A stretch of DNA of 64,000 bases from Parasphingorhabdus flavimaris (GTDB taxonomy: Bacteria > Pseudomonadota > Alphaproteobacteria > Sphingomonadales > Sphingomonadaceae): the NCBI RefSeq assembly GCF_013371215.1, contig NZ_JABWMH010000005.1:62001-126000 (forward strand), in the 5' to 3' direction. Both the position numbers and the translations under genes were made by a program. Below the pieces are notes generated by a model that was not told the DNA's origin, did not search any database, and saw only the letters and a list, made by a program, of their open reading frames with translations. Positions 34,600-44,440 of the stretch are shown here, piece by piece. Each line of letters opens with the position of its first letter. The first letter of the stretch is position 1.

Positions 34600-37287
34600 A
34601 TGACAGAATCCCTCATCGTCCGCCAAAATCCTGACATCAAATATCTCGGCAAATTGCTCGGCGATGTCATTCGTTCTTATGGCGGCGAGGAGCTGTACCG
34701 ACGCACCGAATATATCCGGTCGACCAGCGTCGATCGCCACCGCGGTCTCGCCGATGCGGATGCGATAGATCCCGGTCTGGATGCCCTGTCGCTCGACGAA
34801 ACGCTGGCCTTTGTGCGCGGATTCATGCTGTTTTCGCTGCTCGCCAATCTGGCCGAAGATCGTCAGGGCGTCGCAGCCGAAGAAGGCGCGACCGTGGTCG
34901 AGGCGATAGAATTGCTCGCCAGCGAGGGTGTAGACAAGCAAGCGGTGCTGAAATTGCTCGACGAGGCGCTGATCGCGCCGGTACTGACCGCGCACCCGAC
35001 CGAGGTGCGGCGCAAGAGCATCATCGATCATAAATCCCGCATCGCCGAACTGTTGCTGATGAAAGACGACGGCGAAACCGAAACCCCGCAAGGCGACATG
35101 CTGGACGCTGCGATCATGCGCCAGATCGCCCTGCTCTGGCAGACCCGCCCGCTGCGCCGCGAGCGCTTGTTCGTCACCGACGAAGTCCAGATTTCGCAAA
35201 GCTACATGAAGGATGTATTCCTTCCGGTGCTTCCCCGGCTCTATGCAAAATGGGAATCGATTCTGGGCGCGCGCCTGCCCAGTTTCCTCAAGCTCAACAG
35301 CTGGATTGGCGGCGACCGGGACGGCAATCCCTTTGTCGACGCCGGTGCCATGGAAGAAGCGCTTTCGCGGGCGGCCGAAACCGTCATCGGCTATTATCTG
35401 ATGCGCGTTCACGCATTGGGCGCAGAGCTTTCGATTTCCACCGAACTTGCGGACGTCCCCGAAGCCGTCCTTGCACTCGCCGACGCAAGCGGTGATGATT
35501 CGCTGAGCCGCAAGGACGAGCCCTACCGCCGCGCGCTGTCGGGCATTTACGCCCGGCTGTCGGCGACCCATCTCAAACTGTGCGATCACGTCCCGGGCCG
35601 CATGTCTCCGATTGCCGCCAAGGCTTATGACAACCCGCAACAGTTGCGAGCGGACCTTGTCATACTGGCGCGCGGGCTCAAGTCCGCCGGCAAAGGCGTT
35701 TTCGCCACTTCCGGAGCGCTGGGCCGGCTGATCCGGACGGTCGAACTGTTCGGATTTCACCTCGCCACTCTCGACATGCGGCAGAACAGCAAGATCCACG
35801 AACGAGTGGTTGCGGAACTGCTGAAACGCGCCGGGGTGGAGGACGATTATCTGGCTCTGGACGAACCGGCCAGGGTCGAAAGGCTGCGCGCGGAACTGGC
35901 GAACAACCGGCCGCTGTTCAGCCCGTGGACCGAATATTCCGAAGAAACCACGAAGGAATTGCAAATCATCCGCGCCGCTGCCGAGGCGCATCGCAAATAT
36001 GGCCCCGAGGTCATTACCAATTATAACATCAGCAACGGCGAGAGCGTTTCCGACATATTGGAAGTCTATGTCCTGTTGATGGAGACCGGCCTCTATCGCG
36101 CACCGACAGAAAACGGCAAGCCGCCGACCTGCCCGGTGATGGCGGTGCCGTTGTTCGAGACGGTTGCCGATCTGGAAAACGCACCCGCCGTGATGACCGA
36201 TTTCTTCGCCATTCCGGAAATGTATGCGCTGACCAAGGGACGCGGTCATCAGGAAGTGATGATCGGCTATTCGGACAGCAACAAGGACGGCGGCTATCTT
36301 ACTTCGACCTGGAGTCTGTTCAAGGCGAGCGACGCCTTGATTCCGATATTCGAGAAAGCCGGAATCAGGATGCAGCTCTTCCACGGACGTGGCGGTGCCG
36401 TGGGGCGCGGCGGTGGTTCGGCGTTCGGAGCCATCAAGGCCCAGCCCAAGGGAACAGTCGCCGGTCGCATCCGGATCACCGAACAGGGCGAAGTGATCGC
36501 CGCCAAATATGGCACGGAGGATGTCGCAGAAGCCAATCTGGAAGCGATGACATCGGCGGTGCTGATCAATTCGTTGGAGCCCGATCACAGGGACGCCAGG
36601 GTCCAGGCAGAGTTTGGCGTGGCGATGGACCAGATTTCGCAAATCGCGTTCACCGAATATCGCGATCTGGTGTACGGCGACGATGCGTTTCGTACATTTT
36701 TCCGCCAGATGACTCCACTGACCGAAATCGCCAAGCTCAAGATCGGCTCGCGCCCCGCCAGCCGGACGAAAAGCGACAAGATCGAGGATCTGCGCGCGAT
36801 CCCGTGGGTCTTCAGCTGGGCCCAGGCCCGGGTCATGCTGCCCGGCTGGTATGGCGTCGGACAGGCGCTGACCGCGTTTGATGACAAGGAAAAGTTGAAA
36901 GACATGGCGCAAAGCTGGCCGTTCTTTCAGGCCTCGCTCTCCAACATGGAAATGGTGCTGGCCAAATCCGACATGGGCATCGCCGCCCGTTATGCCGGGC
37001 TGGTCGAGGATCAGGACATGGGACAGGCGTTTTTCGGCCGCATTCGCTCCAGCTGGTACCAGACGCGCGACATATTGCTCGAGATTACCGACCAGCCGCA
37101 TTTGCTGGCGAAAAATCCGTCTTTGTTCAACAGCATCGAGTTGCGGTTGCCCTATATCGAGCCGCTCAATCATCTCCAGATCGAGCTGATGAAACGCCTG
37201 CGCGCCGGCGAAGACGACCCGCGCATCGGAGAAGGAATCCAGTTGTCGCTCAACGCGATCGCCACCGCACTGCGCAATAGCGGCTGA
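34600..37287 (+). CDS. ppc: phosphoenolpyruvate carboxylase
   Basis: An 895-residue PEP carboxylase, the anaplerotic enzyme forming oxaloacetate. Active-site stretches are all present: 'TAHPTEVRRKSIIDHK' with the catalytic His (about residue 131), 'GGDRDGNPFVDAGAM', 'GYSDSNKDGGYLTS', 'LFHGRGGAVGRGGGS' with the mobile Gly loop, and the C-terminal 'ALRNSG' (usual RNTG). Start ATG 34600 (MTESLIVRQNP) is chosen because the in-frame codon at 34453 would overlap the divergent CPBP gene and lacks similarity to the family. The length is typical. Confidence 0.95.
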   Translation: MTESLIVRQNPDIKYLGKLLGDVIRSYGGEELYRRTEYIRSTSVDRHRGLADADAIDPGLDALSLDETLAFVRGFMLFSLLANLAEDRQGVAAEEGATVVEAIELLASEGVDKQAVLKLLDEALIAPVLTAHPTEVRRKSIIDHKSRIAELLLMKDDGETETPQGDMLDAAIMRQIALLWQTRPLRRERLFVTDEVQISQSYMKDVFLPVLPRLYAKWESILGARLPSFLKLNSWIGGDRDGNPFVDAGAMEEALSRAAETVIGYYLMRVHALGAELSISTELADVPEAVLALADASGDDSLSRKDEPYRRALSGIYARLSATHLKLCDHVPGRMSPIAAKAYDNPQQLRADLVILARGLKSAGKGVFATSGALGRLIRTVELFGFHLATLDMRQNSKIHERVVAELLKRAGVEDDYLALDEPARVERLRAELANNRPLFSPWTEYSEETTKELQIIRAAAEAHRKYGPEVITNYNISNGESVSDILEVYVLLMETGLYRAPTENGKPPTCPVMAVPLFETVADLENAPAVMTDFFAIPEMYALTKGRGHQEVMIGYSDSNKDGGYLTSTWSLFKASDALIPIFEKAGIRMQLFHGRGGAVGRGGGSAFGAIKAQPKGTVAGRIRITEQGEVIAAKYGTEDVAEANLEAMTSAVLINSLEPDHRDARVQAEFGVAMDQISQIAFTEYRDLVYGDDAFRTFFRQMTPLTEIAKLKIGSRPASRTKSDKIEDLRAIPWVFSWAQARVMLPGWYGVGQALTAFDDKEKLKDMAQSWPFFQASLSNMEMVLAKSDMGIAARYAGLVEDQDMGQAFFGRIRSSWYQTRDILLEITDQPHLLAKNPSLFNSIELRLPYIEPLNHLQIELMKRLRAGEDDPRIGEGIQLSLNAIATALRNSG

Positions 37288-37358
37288 TTCACGGCTCTGG
37301 TGACGGCAATGTCTTTATATTGCAGCAAAGCCTAGCCTTTCCCGCACCAAATCCCTAA

Positions 37359-39538
<2,180 letters not shown>

Positions 39539-39543
39539 TCACC

Positions 39544-40476
39544 GTGGCCGGCACTGACCAGAAAACAATCGCTATTACCGGCGCGACCGGTTTTGTCGGC
39601 GGCCGGATGCTCGATCTGGTGGTCCGCGAAGGATATGTAGTCCGCGCATTGACCCGCCGCAAACAGGATGATCGGCCCAATGTCACCTGGGTACGCGGGG
39701 CGCTCGATGATCGAGCTAGCCTCGCCAGCCTGTGCGACAGCGCCGATATAATCCTGCATATCGCCGGAGTCGTCAACGCCCCGGACCGGGCCGGATTCGA
39801 GGCCGGAAATGTCGCCGGCACATTGGCGGTGATTGAAGCCGCCAAACAGGCCGGAACCAAGCGTTTCATCCATGTCTCATCGCTGGCGGCGACCCAGCCG
39901 AAGCTTTCGGTCTACGGCGAGACCAAAGCAACGGCGGAAAAGCTTGTCGCCACCAGCGGGCTCGACTGGACGATCATCCGCCCGCCCGCCGTCTATGGCC
40001 CCGGCGACGGCGAGATGCTGGAACTGTTCAAAATGGCGCGCTTGGGCTTTGTCACCCTGCCGCCCGATGCCGATGGCAGGTTGTCGGTCATCCATGTCGA
40101 AGACCTGTGCCGTGCGCTGCTCGCGCTGTTGCCGGAACAGGAAGAATTGACCGCCCAGACCTATGAAGTCGATGACGGCAAGACCGGTGGCTGGACCCAG
40201 GCCAGCTTTGCCAAGGCGATCGGCTGGGCAATCGGCAAGCGCATCACCACCATCGGTTTGCCAAAAATGCTGTTGCGCCTTGGTGCCAGAGCCGATTGTC
40301 TGATCCGCCGCGACAAGGCCAAGCTGACCGATGATCGGGTCAACTATTTTTGCCATGACGACTGGACGGTCGATCCGCAAAAAAGCCTGCCTAAAAAACT
40401 CTGGCGTCCACAGATAGAAACCCGTGAAGGGCTCAAGAATACCGCAAAATGGTATCGCCAGAACGACTGGCTGTAA
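39544..40476 (+). CDS. NAD-dependent epimerase/reductase, candidate ceramide reductase (CerR-like)
   Basis: A 310-residue extended-SDR protein. The NAD(P) motif is 'TGATGFVGGRMLDLV' near residue 12; 'HIAGVVNAPDRAGFEAGNV' follows and the active site is 'YGETKATAEKL' (YxxxK). The body resembles the atypical NDUFA9-like SDRs. In Caulobacter, CerR, an SDR of this general class, is encoded beside spt and acpR and reduces 3-ketoceramide; the equivalent position here supports the same role by inference. GTG 39544 is the only start between the proB stop and the NAD motif. It lies 5 bp after proB. Confidence 0.75.
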   Translation: MAGTDQKTIAITGATGFVGGRMLDLVVREGYVVRALTRRKQDDRPNVTWVRGALDDRASLASLCDSADIILHIAGVVNAPDRAGFEAGNVAGTLAVIEAAKQAGTKRFIHVSSLAATQPKLSVYGETKATAEKLVATSGLDWTIIRPPAVYGPGDGEMLELFKMARLGFVTLPPDADGRLSVIHVEDLCRALLALLPEQEELTAQTYEVDDGKTGGWTQASFAKAIGWAIGKRITTIGLPKMLLRLGARADCLIRRDKAKLTDDRVNYFCHDDWTVDPQKSLPKKLWRPQIETREGLKNTAKWYRQNDWL

Positions 40477-40482
40477 GTTTGT

Positions 40483-41001
40483 TCACATGACCGGCCCGGC
40501 CAATTGTTCGAATATATAGGCTATGAAGGTGAGCGTTAATCCGGAAAGAAAAACCCGATAGGCCCAGCCCAGAAACCGGTATTTCTTGCGTTCGAGAACC
40601 AGACCCATTTGATAGATATCACGAAGCATCGCGCGATAGGTTGATTCCTGACTGAGCAATTCCTTCTCCAGCAGATGATCGATGAATTCGTCTTCGCTGA
40701 GCTTCGAAAATCCCCCGAAAAACAGCATATTTGGCGAATTGTCCTTCCACGGCGTGACCGACGGCATCACCGCCAGAGCAGCAAGTCCGGCAGATCCGAA
40801 CGCGGAGATGGCGAGGATGAGGAGCGGCAAGGACATATTGCCGGCCTGACTTTGACCAACGGCAAGGGTGAACACCACAAATGTCGCACCAATCAGCATA
40901 TTCGCCTTGTTATCGGCCATTACACTCAACTGCACATGGTGGCGCTGAGTGGTGCCGAGCGCATAAACGACTTCGTCCGGCCATTTGTTGCCGTCATCCA
41001 T
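40483..41001 (-). CDS. Pycsar-effector-family membrane protein (PycTM / DUF5706), no cyclase nearby
   Basis: A 172-residue membrane protein of the Pycsar effector (PycTM) family. The conserved N-terminal 'VMADNKANMLIGATFVVFTL' leads into helix 1; helix 2 is 'LLILAISAFGSAGLAALAVM', followed by 'NMLFFGGFSKLSEDEFIDHL', the helical 'YRAMLRDIYQMGLVLERKKY', and helix 3/4 'FLSGLTLTFIAYIFEQLAG'. In true Pycsar systems this protein sits beside a pyrimidine cyclase and depolarises the membrane on infection. No cyclase or cyclic-nucleotide gene exists in the window; instead it lies between a CerR-like gene and acp-spt. Its role here is open. Confidence 0.82.
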   Translation of the reverse strand: MDDGNKWPDEVVYALGTTQRHHVQLSVMADNKANMLIGATFVVFTLAVGQSQAGNMSLPLLILAISAFGSAGLAALAVMPSVTPWKDNSPNMLFFGGFSKLSEDEFIDHLLEKELLSQESTYRAMLRDIYQMGLVLERKKYRFLGWAYRVFLSGLTLTFIAYIFEQLAGPVM

Positions 41002-41164
41002 AAACTACTCTCCGAAAAGAAAAACACGATATGGCGGAAGAGTGGCAGAAAGCTTGCAATCGGGCAAGACAAGGCACGCATTGTGCCGCTTTTGCGCCTT
41101 ATTCGCTTGCCAATGGTGCTCATGTCTTGGCAAAGGTCGGGAACAGCAAATTTGAAAGCATATT

Positions 41165-41410
41165 ATGGCAAATCGCGAAGACATCATGGCAAAGATCAGC
41201 GAACTGATTGGCCCGTTCAACAACAAGGGCGTCGCCTTGACGCCGGAAACGACCTTTCAGGGCGATCTCGAATGGGACAGCCTGACGGTCATGGATTTTG
41301 TCGCCGCTGTCGAAGATGAATTCGACATCATCATTACGATGAACATGCAGGCCGATATTGAATCCGTCGGCCAGCTCTCCGACGCTGTCGCAAAGTTGAT
41401 GGAAAACTAG
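41165..41410 (+). CDS. acyl carrier protein, sphingolipid-type (AcpR-like)
   Basis: An 81-residue carrier protein with the phosphopantetheine serine Ser39 in 'LEWDSLTVMDFV'. It differs from housekeeping AcpP ('DSLD'-type), and 'FDIIITMNMQADIESVGQL' replaces the usual helix III sequence. Its place 91 bp before serine palmitoyltransferase matches the dedicated carrier of alphaproteobacterial sphingolipid loci, which supplies the acyl chain. A second in-frame ATG at 41186 (MAKISELI) is possible. No acyl-ACP synthetase gene is present in this window. Confidence 0.88.
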   Translation: MANREDIMAKISELIGPFNNKGVALTPETTFQGDLEWDSLTVMDFVAAVEDEFDIIITMNMQADIESVGQLSDAVAKLMEN

Positions 41411-41420
41411 AGCCCGACAC

Positions 41421-41492
41421 CCGTTCGCCCTGAGCTTGTCTAAGGGTCGCACGAGCGGGTGGTTCGCATTTCGACAGGCTCAGGACTAACGG
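41421..41492. repeat. palindromic intergenic repeat (REP-like), copy 1
   Basis: An imperfect inverted repeat of two 26-bp arms separated by 20 bp, lying in the 91-bp gap between acp and spt. The outermost bases are CCGTT...AACGG; the inner arm reads CCTGAGC and GCTCAGG. It can form a long hairpin and could modulate the acp/spt ratio. A degenerate relative lies at 52541-52609. Confidence 0.75.
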
Positions 41493-41501
41493 AAACAAAG
41501 A

Positions 41502-42701
41502 ATGACCGATCTACTCAGTAAATTCGACCCGCTGATTCACGAGCGCGAGACGCTTCTGGCCACCGGCGTCAAGGACCCCTTCTCGCTGGTCATGGAAGAG
41601 GTGATCTCGCCGACCGTCGCGATCTGCGAAGGCAGGGAAACCATTTTGCTCGGCACCTATAATTATATGGGCATGACCTTTGACGATGACGTTCGCCAGG
41701 CCGGCCTGAAAGCGCTCGAAGAATTCGGGTCGGGCACCACCGGCAGCCGCGTGCTCAACGGAACCTACAGCCTGCACCGCGATTGCGAGGAAGCGCTCAA
41801 GGAATTTTACGACATGGACCACGCGATGGTCTTCTCCACCGGCTATCAGGCCAATCTGGGGATCATCTCGACGCTCGCCGGCAAGGGGGATTATGTGATC
41901 CTCGACATCGACAGCCATGCCTCGATCTACGACGGCTGCGCGATGGGCAATGCCGAAATTGTCGCCTTTCGTCACAATGATGTCGAAGCGCTGGAAAAAC
42001 GCCTGAAGCGCCTGCCGCCCGAAGCCGGGAAACTGGTTGTCCTGGAAGGCGTCTATTCGATGCTGGGCGATGTTGCGCCGCTCAAGGAAATGGTCCGCAT
42101 CTGCAAGGAAAACGGCGCGATGGTGCTGGTCGACGAAGCCCACTCGATGGGCTTTATCGGTGAAAACGGCCGCGGCGTCTGCGAAGCGCAGGGCGTGATC
42201 GACGATGTCGATTTCATCATCGGCACGTTCAGCAAGAGCGTCGGCACGGTCGGCGGCTTCTGCGTCTCCAACCATCCGAAAACCGAAATATTGCGGCTGG
42301 TCTGCCGCCCCTATGTGTTCACCGCCAGCCTGCCGCCCAGCGTGATGGCAACGGCAAGCACCTCGATCCGCAAGCTGATGCACAGCGGCAACAAGCGCGC
42401 CCATCTCTGGGAAAATAGCAAGAAGCTCCACCAGGGCCTGCGCGATCTCGGCTTCACCCTCGGCACACCCGAAGCGCAAAGCGCGATCATCGCGGTGATC
42501 ATGCCCGATCTCGAAAAAGGCGCGATGATGTGGCAGGCACTGCTGGCAGAAGGGCTTTATGTCAATCTCGCCAGACCGCCAGCGACACCGGCCAACATGA
42601 CCCTGCTCCGCTGTTCGCTTTGCGCGGAACATACGAGCGAGCAGGTCGACCAGATATTGGGCATGTTCGAAGCGGCCGGGAAAGCGGTCGGGGCTATTTA
42701 G
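41502..42701 (+). CDS. spt: serine palmitoyltransferase
   Basis: A 399-residue soluble alpha-oxoamine synthase that condenses serine with an acyl thioester to 3-ketosphinganine, the first sphingolipid step. Visible are 'GSGTTGSRVLNGTYSLH' (about 77-92), 'DIDSHASIYDG' with His139, 'VDEAHSMGFIG' with Asp211 and His214, and Lys245 in 'GTFSKSVGTVGGF', which binds PLP. The sequence is close to Sphingomonas SPT. It follows the dedicated acyl carrier protein across a palindromic repeat and is followed 2 bp later by a tiny membrane protein gene. Confidence 0.95.
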   Translation: MTDLLSKFDPLIHERETLLATGVKDPFSLVMEEVISPTVAICEGRETILLGTYNYMGMTFDDDVRQAGLKALEEFGSGTTGSRVLNGTYSLHRDCEEALKEFYDMDHAMVFSTGYQANLGIISTLAGKGDYVILDIDSHASIYDGCAMGNAEIVAFRHNDVEALEKRLKRLPPEAGKLVVLEGVYSMLGDVAPLKEMVRICKENGAMVLVDEAHSMGFIGENGRGVCEAQGVIDDVDFIIGTFSKSVGTVGGFCVSNHPKTEILRLVCRPYVFTASLPPSVMATASTSIRKLMHSGNKRAHLWENSKKLHQGLRDLGFTLGTPEAQSAIIAVIMPDLEKGAMMWQALLAEGLYVNLARPPATPANMTLLRCSLCAEHTSEQVDQILGMFEAAGKAVGAI

Positions 42702-42703
42702 GG

Positions 42704-42967
42704 ATGCCGCCGCTTAATCCTTTGCGATGGCACTGGATTATAGCGGTCATATTCTTGCCAGCACTTGCATTGCTCGCGGGATTGGTTCTCGGACAACGTA
42801 GCGCAGCGATAATAATGCTCCCCTGGCCCTTGTGGCTGGCGTGGCGTTTTGACAATCAGTCCGGTACATTCCTGATGCTGGCGATATTGGTTTATATCGT
42901 ATTTGCGGTCATCGCTTTTCTACTGGCAGGACTGGTTGCGATTTCTACTTATGCTTCCGTTAGCTAA
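42704..42967 (+). CDS. small membrane protein coupled to serine palmitoyltransferase
   Basis: An 87-residue hydrophobic protein with two or three transmembrane helices (about residues 10-29, 34-47 and 55-81). ATG 42704 lies 2 bp after the spt TAG, with AGGG immediately before it, so it is almost surely translated by coupling with spt. I recognise no family. The layout recalls the small membrane subunits that regulate eukaryotic SPT, but that is only an analogy and no sequence similarity is claimed. Codon positions look coding; confidence that it is real is moderate. Confidence 0.62.
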   Translation: MPPLNPLRWHWIIAVIFLPALALLAGLVLGQRSAAIIMLPWPLWLAWRFDNQSGTFLMLAILVYIVFAVIAFLLAGLVAISTYASVS

Positions 42968-42980
42968 GGCGGCTGACAAT

Positions 42981-43268
42981 TTATCGCGCATTGCGATCAT
43001 CAGCTTCCACAAATCGCCGCAGCGCAGCGTTGATCCGGGTTTGGTACCCTTTGCCCGACTGCTTGAACCAGTGCAGCACGTCGGCATCGAGCCGCAAGGT
43101 CACCTGTTCCTTGACAGGTCGGTAAAATTTGCCCCTCTCGGCAGCAGACCAGTCGGTCTCTTCGGGGGCATCGGAAAGATCGATATCCTCATCCCGCATC
43201 GCTTCCAGTGCGACCAGTTCCTTCTCCAGCTTGGAGGCGGGTTTTTCAGATATCTTCTTCATAAACAT
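42981..43268 (-). CDS. brnA: BrnA-family antitoxin (ribbon-helix-helix)
   Basis: A 95-residue antitoxin. The C-terminal 'VKEQVTLRLDADVLHWFKQS' and 'GYQTRINAALRRFVE' form the RHH DNA-binding domain typical of BrnA, following a charged N-terminal toxin-binding region. The start ATG 43268 lies inside the end of brnT (overlap 23 bp); ATG 43262 is an equally good alternative. BrnA neutralises BrnT and represses the operon. The pair interrupts the spacing between the spt region and the enoyl-CoA hydratase gene, suggesting insertion. Confidence 0.9.
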   Translation of the reverse strand: MFMKKISEKPASKLEKELVALEAMRDEDIDLSDAPEETDWSAAERGKFYRPVKEQVTLRLDADVLHWFKQSGKGYQTRINAALRRFVEADDRNAR

Positions 43269-43518
43269 GTCTCTCAAATGCGGTCGCTTTTCTGGCACTG
43301 ATAATCCTGCCACCGCTTTCATCGTCGAAATAAGTATGGGCCACCAGCAGCGTTGCGGTGCTCACCCGGCCGATTGTTAGCCAGCGGTTGCCATCAGGAT
43401 GGGAGTCCGGTTGACTCAGGTGCAGCGGATCAGCAAAAACCAGAACCGCCAGTTCAAACGAAACACCATGTTTCGCCTTGTTGGCAACCGCCTTGCGTTG
43501 ATCCCAGCGCCACTCCAT
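43246..43518 (-). CDS. brnT: BrnT-family ribonuclease toxin
   Basis: A 90-residue toxin with the BrnT consensus: 'WRWDQRKAVANKAKHGVSFE' at the N-terminus (FEWDxxKxxxNxxKHGVSF in the family), 'ADPLHLS', and the C-terminal 'GGRIISARKATAFERHVYEE' with the basic/acidic RelE-like active residues. BrnT cuts mRNA and is inhibited by BrnA. ATG 43518 sits only about 10 bp from the -10 element of a strong promoter, so the transcript is probably leaderless. It is co-translated with brnA. Confidence 0.9.
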   Translation of the reverse strand: MEWRWDQRKAVANKAKHGVSFELAVLVFADPLHLSQPDSHPDGNRWLTIGRVSTATLLVAHTYFDDESGGRIISARKATAFERHVYEEDI

Positions 43519-43520
43519 TT

Positions 43521-43556
43521 GTAACTACAAATATGTAACTACGAGCAATTTGTCAA
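43521..43556 (-). promoter_or_regulatory. brnTA promoter with direct-repeat operator
   Basis: Read on the minus strand: TTGACA (43551-43556), a 17-bp spacer, then TATTTG (43528-43533), a near-consensus sigma-70 promoter. The 8-bp word GTAGTTAC occurs twice, at 43535-43542 between -35 and -10 and at 43521-43528 at the start of transcription. BrnA is an RHH repressor, so these repeats are a plausible autorepression site. Confidence 0.7.
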
Positions 43557-43571
43557 TAGCGGAACATATCT

Positions 43572-44366
43572 ATGACCAACTCTATTCTCATCGAACAGCG
43601 CGGCGCGATTGAAATATTGACGCTCAACCGCCCCGACAAGCTCAACACGATGAACGAGGAGATGATCTTCGCGCTGCAGGACTATTTCCGCGGCCTGCAG
43701 AAACGCCACGATATCCGCGTGGTCCTGTTCCGCGCCGAAGGCCGCGCCTTTTGCGCGGGCCTCGATATCGGCGGCTGGAAAAATGATGGTTCTCGGGGGC
43801 AGGTCCAGCATGTCTGGAACACCCAGCGTTCGATCGCCACGGTGATGCAGCTGATGCGGCAATGCCCGCAGCCGATTATTGCGCTGGCGCAAGGGGCTGC
43901 TTGCGGCGGCGGTTTCTCGCTGTTGCTCGCCAGTGACGTGCGCTTTGGCGCGCCGTCGCTGAAGATGAATGCGGCCTATATCAAGATCGGTCTCGGTGGC
44001 TGCGATATGGGATCGAGCTATTTCCTCCCGCGCATGGTCGGCGCATCGATTGCGTCGGAACTCATTCTGACCGGCCGTTTCATCCATGCCGAGCGGGCAG
44101 AAAAACACGGCCTGATCAGCGAAGTCGTCGAAGAGAGCAAACTGCTCTCTACCGGCCTGTCACTGGCGGAAGAAATGCTCGACACGGCGCCGATGGGCCT
44201 GCGCCTGTCGAAGGATGCGTTGAACCGCAATATCGATGCGCAGAGCTTCGAGGCGGCGCTCGCCATCGAGGACCGGCAGCAGGTGATGCTGTCGATGACC
44301 GAAGACAGTCGCGAGGCGGCCAAGGCGTTTTTTGCCAAGAGGAAACCCGACTACAAGGATCGGTAG
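43572..44366 (+). CDS. enoyl-CoA hydratase/isomerase family protein
   Basis: A 264-residue crotonase-fold protein. Motifs are 'LNRPDKLNTMNEEM', the oxyanion loop 'EGRAFCAGLDIGGW' and 'GAACGGGFSLLLASDVRFG', then 'GGCDMGSSYFLPRMVG'. The usual second catalytic Glu/Asp positions are replaced by Gly/Asp in the last motif, so hydratase activity is not certain; isomerase or hydrolase activity is possible. It starts 53 bp from the brnT gene on the opposite strand. It could feed acyl chains for sphingolipid synthesis, but no direct evidence exists. Confidence 0.88.
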   Translation: MTNSILIEQRGAIEILTLNRPDKLNTMNEEMIFALQDYFRGLQKRHDIRVVLFRAEGRAFCAGLDIGGWKNDGSRGQVQHVWNTQRSIATVMQLMRQCPQPIIALAQGAACGGGFSLLLASDVRFGAPSLKMNAAYIKIGLGGCDMGSSYFLPRMVGASIASELILTGRFIHAERAEKHGLISEVVEESKLLSTGLSLAEEMLDTAPMGLRLSKDALNRNIDAQSFEAALAIEDRQQVMLSMTEDSREAAKAFFAKRKPDYKDR

Positions 44367-44368
44367 CA

Positions 44369-44423
44369 GTTCGTCATCCTGAAACAAGTTAGCTGCGCTT
44401 GTCTTCGGCTCAGAATGACGGAC
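44369..44423. repeat. palindromic intergenic repeat, second type
   Basis: An imperfect inverted repeat with arms built on GTTCGTCATCCTGA and TCAGAATGACGGAC around a 25-bp centre. It directly follows the enoyl-CoA hydratase stop and precedes a convergent gene, so it may act as a terminator-like hairpin. Its arm sequence differs from the other repeat type in this window. Confidence 0.65.
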
Positions 44424-44440
44424 TCATTTGGACGACTGGC

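Noticed and set aside
34516-37173. Very long open frame (885 codons) on the minus strand opposite ppc
   Set aside because: It is exactly antisense to a complete PEP carboxylase with all active-site motifs; the long frame reflects GC-rich codon bias and its translation shows no known motif.
40483-41410. A complete Pycsar anti-phage system
   Set aside because: Only the effector-type membrane protein is present; the neighbours are lipid genes and no cyclase exists in the window.
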